Shown here: one piece after another, positions 60,812-64,000 of the stretch
How the letters are laid out: every line of letters begins with the position of its first letter
Position numbering within the stretch: the first letter of the stretch is position 1
Assembly: GCA_024958655.1 (NCBI GenBank)
Contig: JANWUR010000015.1
Span: 1-64,000, forward strand
Length of the DNA: 64,000 bases
From: Cyanobium sp. FGCU6
GTDB lineage: Bacteria > Cyanobacteriota > Cyanobacteriia > PCC-6307 > Cyanobiaceae
Direction: 5' to 3'
Made by a program: the position numbers and the translations under genes
Notes under the pieces: model-generated
Seen by the model: only the letters and a program-made list of their open reading frames with translations
What the model was told of the DNA's origin: nothing
Databases searched by the model: none

Positions 60812-61525
60812 ATGCACATGCCCCTGGAAGACACCCTCGGCCTCAACCTGCTGGCGGCTAACCAGCACCAGGCCGAGCACAACCGCGACCACTTCGATGC
60901 CTGGAACCTGCTCTGCCTCAACGTGATGAGCAGTCCCGGCGCCGGCAAGACCTCCCTGCTCGAGCGCTCCCTGGCGGCCCTCGCCGGGGAGTTCGCCATG
61001 GCGGTGCTGGAGGGCGACATGACCACCCAGCTCGACGCCCAGCGGCTCGAGGCGGTGGGCGTGCCGGTGGTGCCGATCACCACCGGCCGGGCCTGTCATC
61101 TCGATGCGGCGATGGTGAGCGGCGGCCTGCGGCTGCTGAGGCAGCGGCTCGATCCGGCGAGCCTCGATCTGCTCTGGGTGGAGAACGTGGGCAACCTGGT
61201 ATGCCCGGCGGAGTTCGAGGTGGGCGAGCACCGCAAGGTGGCGTTGCTCAGCGTCACCGAAGGCGACGACAAGCCGCTCAAGTACCCGGTGATGTTCCGC
61301 GAGGCGGACTGCGTGCTGATCACCAAGGTGGATCTGCTGCCCCATCTGCCGGTGGAGGTGGAGCGCATCGAGGCCCATGTCCGCCAGGTCAATCCCCATT
61401 GCGCGGTGATCCGCGTTTCGGCCACCAGCGGTGAGGGGCTGGCCACCTGGCACGGTTGGCTGCGGGAGCAGCGCGCCGCCCTGGCCGCCGTTCCCTCGGC
61501 TCCCCCGCTGGTGGGGGTGGCATGA
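60812..61525 (+). CDS. ghaB: HypB-like nickel-insertion GTPase (GhaB type)
   Basis: 237 residues from ATG 60812 (a second ATG at 60818). P-loop SSPGAGKT at 40-47, then the metal and GTPase regions ([70 protein letters not shown]). It lacks the His-rich N-terminal tail seen in some HypB proteins. GTP-driven nickel transfer from HypA-like to the hydrolase is inferred from operon order. The last codon overlaps the next start (ATGA). Confidence 0.88.
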   Translation: MHMPLEDTLGLNLLAANQHQAEHNRDHFDAWNLLCLNVMSSPGAGKTSLLERSLAALAGEFAMAVLEGDMTTQLDAQRLEAVGVPVVPITTGRACHLDAAMVSGGLRLLRQRLDPASLDLLWVENVGNLVCPAEFEVGEHRKVALLSVTEGDDKPLKYPVMFREADCVLITKVDLLPHLPVEVERIEAHVRQVNPHCAVIRVSATSGEGLATWHGWLREQRAALAAVPSAPPLVGVA

Positions 61526-62898
61526 GCACGCCGTCCGCGCTCTCCCTCCAGCCCGGCATTGCGCCCGCCGAGGCGCGGGCCGAGCTGCAGGCCCGCGGCA
61601 TCCGCTATGCCCTGGCCAGCTTTGTGGATCTCCACGGCGTCAACAAGGCCAAGGCGGTGCCGATCCACCACCTCGAGGCGATGCTGGCGGGATCGGAGCT
61701 GTTCACCGGCGCCGCCCTCGACGGCGTTCCCCAGGACGTCAGCGACGACGAGGTGGCGGCCGTTCCCGACCTGGCCTCCGCCACCGTGCTGCCCTGGCGG
61801 CCCGACACCGTGTGGCTGGCGAGCAATCTCCACCTCAACGGCAGACCGTTCGAGGCCTGCAGCCGCAACATCCTCTGCCGGGTGCGCGACCAGGCGGCCC
61901 GCATGGGTCTGCGCTTCAACCTCGGCATCGAAACCGAATTCTTCGTGCTGCGCCGCCAGGGTGACGGCCGGCTGGTGCCCGCCAGCGCCCACGACACCCT
62001 GGAGAAGCCCTGCTACGACCTGCGGGGCCTGCTCGACAACCTCGACTGGCTCGACGAGCTGGTGGAGGCGATGAATGCCCTCGGCTGGGGGGTGTACTCC
62101 TTCGACCACGAGGATGCCAACGGCCAGTTCGAAACCGACTTCGGCTACGCCGACGGCCTCGTGACCGCCGACCGCGTGACCTTCTTCAGGCTGATGGCGC
62201 GCGAGATCGCCCGGCGCCATGGCCTGATCGCCAGCTTCATGCCCAAACCGTTCGCCGATCGCACCGGCAGCGGCGCCCACTTCAACATGTCGCTGGCTGA
62301 TCTGGGCAGCGGCGCCAACCTGTTCGAGCCCGAAGACGGCACTCCAGGCGGGGTGAGCGAGCTTGCCCGCCGGTTCATCGCCGGTGTGCTGCGCCATGCT
62401 CCCGCCATCTGTGCCGTGATCGCTCCCACGGTCAACAGCTACAAGCGCCTGGTGGTGCAGGGCAGCATGTCGGGCTTCACCTGGGCGCCGGTGTTCGTCT
62501 GCTACGGCAACAACAACCGCACCAACATGCTGCGCATCCCCGCAGCCGGCAGCCGGGTGGAATGCCGGGCCGCCGACAGCGCCTGCAACCCCTACCTCGC
62601 TGCGGCGATGCTGCTGGCAGCCGGCCTGGAAGGGATCCGCGAGGGCCTCGACCCCGGCGCCCCCAATCTGGTCAACGCCTACCGGCTCAGCCCCGAGGAG
62701 CGGCGGGAGCGGAGCCTCGCCACCCTGCCCCGCACCCTCGGCGAAGCCATCGAGGCCTTCGCTGCCGATCCCCTGGGCCGCGAGGTGTTCGGCGAGGCGA
62801 TGGCCGACGCCTTCCTCTCCTTCAAACGCCAGGAATGGGCCGATTACCACGGCACCATCTCGACCTGGGAGCACGACCGCTACCTGGAGCTCTTCTGA
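61522..62898 (+). CDS. Glutamine-synthetase-like enzyme (GlnT/type III-like)
   Basis: 458 residues. The glutamine-synthetase fold shows IETEFFVLR (metal glutamate), [17 protein letters not shown] (GxGxHxN), NRTNMLRIP and [25 protein letters not shown]. The sequence belongs with GlnT/gamma-glutamyl ligase-type proteins more than with the main GlnA. It overlaps ghaB by four bases. Given the operon, it may capture ammonia released from guanidine or amidate another substrate; its actual substrate is not shown by sequence. The N-terminal domain ([20 protein letters not shown]) is complete. Confidence 0.85.
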   Translation: MSTPSALSLQPGIAPAEARAELQARGIRYALASFVDLHGVNKAKAVPIHHLEAMLAGSELFTGAALDGVPQDVSDDEVAAVPDLASATVLPWRPDTVWLASNLHLNGRPFEACSRNILCRVRDQAARMGLRFNLGIETEFFVLRRQGDGRLVPASAHDTLEKPCYDLRGLLDNLDWLDELVEAMNALGWGVYSFDHEDANGQFETDFGYADGLVTADRVTFFRLMAREIARRHGLIASFMPKPFADRTGSGAHFNMSLADLGSGANLFEPEDGTPGGVSELARRFIAGVLRHAPAICAVIAPTVNSYKRLVVQGSMSGFTWAPVFVCYGNNNRTNMLRIPAAGSRVECRAADSACNPYLAAAMLLAAGLEGIREGLDPGAPNLVNAYRLSPEERRERSLATLPRTLGEAIEAFAADPLGREVFGEAMADAFLSFKRQEWADYHGTISTWEHDRYLELF

Positions 62899-62962
62899 GC
62901 CCGGGGTCGTGCCCGTCCGTTCTGCCGCCGTTGCTCATCCCACCCCCTCCACCCCCTCCGCC

Positions 62963-63973
62963 ATGGCCCCTACCACTCCCCTGCGCTCCCGACGGCGCCT
63001 GCTGGGCCTCCTGCTGGTCGCCGCGATCGGTGGCGGTGCCCTCAGCAGCTGCGTCAGGCCGCCGTCCACTGAGGCACCGGTGCGCATCGGTTACAGCGCC
63101 TGGCCGGGCTGGTTCCCCTGGAAGGTGAGCGAGGAGAAGGGCCTGTTCGCCAAGGCCGGCGTGCCTGTCACGCTGCAGTGGTTCGACGGCTACCTCGATT
63201 CGATCAATGCCCTCAACGCCGGGCAGCTCGATTGCAACAGCCAGACCCTGGGGGACACCATCAGTTCGGTGGCCGGCGGTGCCGACCTGCAGGTGGTGCT
63301 CACCAACGACAATTCCACCGGCAACGACCAGGTGATCGCAGCTGAGGGCATCCGCAGCGTGGCCGACCTCAAGGGCAGGAAGGTGGCCGCCGAGGAGGGC
63401 ACCGTGGACCACTACCTGCTGCTGCTGGGGTTGAAGAAGGCGGGGCTCTCCGCCAGCGACATCACCTTCGTGCCGCTGGAAACCGGTGCCGCCGCCGCGG
63501 CCTTCGTGGCCGGCAAGGTGGATGCGGTGGGGGTGTTCGCCCCCTTCACCACCCAGGCGCTCAAGCGCCCGGGCAGCACCACCCTGTTCTCCTCCCGCGA
63601 CTTCCCCGGCGCGATCAGCGATCACCTGGTCTGCCGCCGCGATTTTGTCGAGAAGAACCCGGAGAAGATCCAGAAGATTGTCAACACCTGGTTCGCCACC
63701 CTCGACGCGATCAAGGCCGATCCCCAGGGCACCCTCAGGATCATGGCCGCCCGCGCCGGGGTGAGCGAACCGGAGTACAAGGCCTACGACGCCGGCACGC
63801 GCATCTTCACGCTCGAGGAGAACCGCAAGGCCTTCGAGCCCGGCACCACGATGGCCTCCCTCCCCTACGCGGCGAAGCAGATCAGCGCCTTCCTGCAGGA
63901 GGTGGGCCTCGCCAAGACCCCGCCCAGGCTCGACGGCCTGCTGCAGCCGAAGTTCGTGAATGCCGTGCCGTGA
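62963..63973 (+). CDS. ABC transporter substrate-binding lipoprotein (SsuA/NMT1-like), probably guanidine uptake
   Basis: 336 residues from ATG 62963 (an earlier ATG 62909 lacks support). Lipoprotein signal with GGALSSC near residue 32. NMT1/ThiY-like periplasmic binding fold: VRIGYSAWPGWFPWKVSEEKGLFAKAGV, VQAGQLDCNSQTLGDTISSVAGGADL and ADLKGRKVAAEEGTVDHYLLLLGLKKAGL. In cyanobacterial guanidine operons a similar ABC transporter brings guanidine in; the permease and ATPase would lie beyond 64000. The gene is 64 bases after the synthetase stop. Substrate is inferred from the operon only. Confidence 0.8.
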   Translation: MAPTTPLRSRRRLLGLLLVAAIGGGALSSCVRPPSTEAPVRIGYSAWPGWFPWKVSEEKGLFAKAGVPVTLQWFDGYLDSINALNAGQLDCNSQTLGDTISSVAGGADLQVVLTNDNSTGNDQVIAAEGIRSVADLKGRKVAAEEGTVDHYLLLLGLKKAGLSASDITFVPLETGAAAAAFVAGKVDAVGVFAPFTTQALKRPGSTTLFSSRDFPGAISDHLVCRRDFVEKNPEKIQKIVNTWFATLDAIKADPQGTLRIMAARAGVSEPEYKAYDAGTRIFTLEENRKAFEPGTTMASLPYAAKQISAFLQEVGLAKTPPRLDGLLQPKFVNAVP

Positions 63974-64000
63974 GGGAGTCGACGTTCTGGCCGCGACTGC

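Noticed and set aside
1-64000. CRISPR arrays and tRNA or rRNA genes
   Set aside because: No regularly spaced repeats and no tRNA- or rRNA-like segments were recognised anywhere in the window.

Overview
The window looks like a chromosomal segment of a picocyanobacterium of the Cyanobium / freshwater Synechococcus type. This is inferred from content, not from a search: very high GC, many GTG/TTG starts, a CO2-uptake NDH-1 gene set (ndhF, ndhD, CO2-hydration protein, fasciclin protein), a GH57 branching enzyme, a cyanobacterial guanidine hydrolase operon, and small cyanobacterial membrane proteins.

Positions 1-9.4 kb form a decaying mobile-element island with lower coding density. It holds a phospholipase-D-like gene, an IS1595-type transposase remnant abutting a broken IS66-type transposase, a Tat-exported CocE/NonD-type hydrolase interrupted by one amber codon, a frameshifted IS256-type transposase, and a hicAB toxin-antitoxin locus collapsed by an internal deletion. 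Positions 9.9-12.2 kb carry a Dabb protein and a subtilisin-like protease with a stand-alone propeptide-like protein.

Positions 12.5-30.1 kb are housekeeping and transport: pyrC, a YqhA-family protein, a DUF167 protein, an internally deleted cupin, an NCS2-type permease, peptide deformylase, and an ion/solute transport block (CaCA antiporter, two DedA proteins, DUF475, SLC13 with TrkA-C domains, APC permease, P-type Ca2+-like ATPase).

Positions 30.3-40.4 kb carry the CO2-uptake NDH-1 genes in the order ndhF, [three signalling genes], ndhD, cup, cupS-like. The inserted genes encode a membrane protein with a CxxCH haem domain plus a LOV-type photosensor domain, a GGEEF diguanylate cyclase, and a GAF / degenerate-GGDEF / EAL protein. 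A fourth c-di-GMP gene follows cupS and overlaps the first gene of a polar amino-acid ABC transporter (40.4-47.1 kb). Positions 47-58.9 kb hold a GAP-family protein, an acetolactate-decarboxylase-like/CARDB protein overlapping a dicarboxylate symporter fused to a periplasmic-binding-protein domain, GH57, a NYN protein, leuA, a zinc-ribbon coiled-coil membrane protein, an orphan sugar permease and a TIM-barrel protein.

Positions 59.05-64 kb are a guanidine-responsive operon: guanidine-I (ykkC) riboswitch, a gdmH-type guanidine hydrolase, HypA- and HypB-like nickel chaperones, a glutamine-synthetase-like enzyme and a SsuA/NMT1-type binding lipoprotein. The operon probably continues beyond the window. 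No tRNA, rRNA or CRISPR array was recognised.
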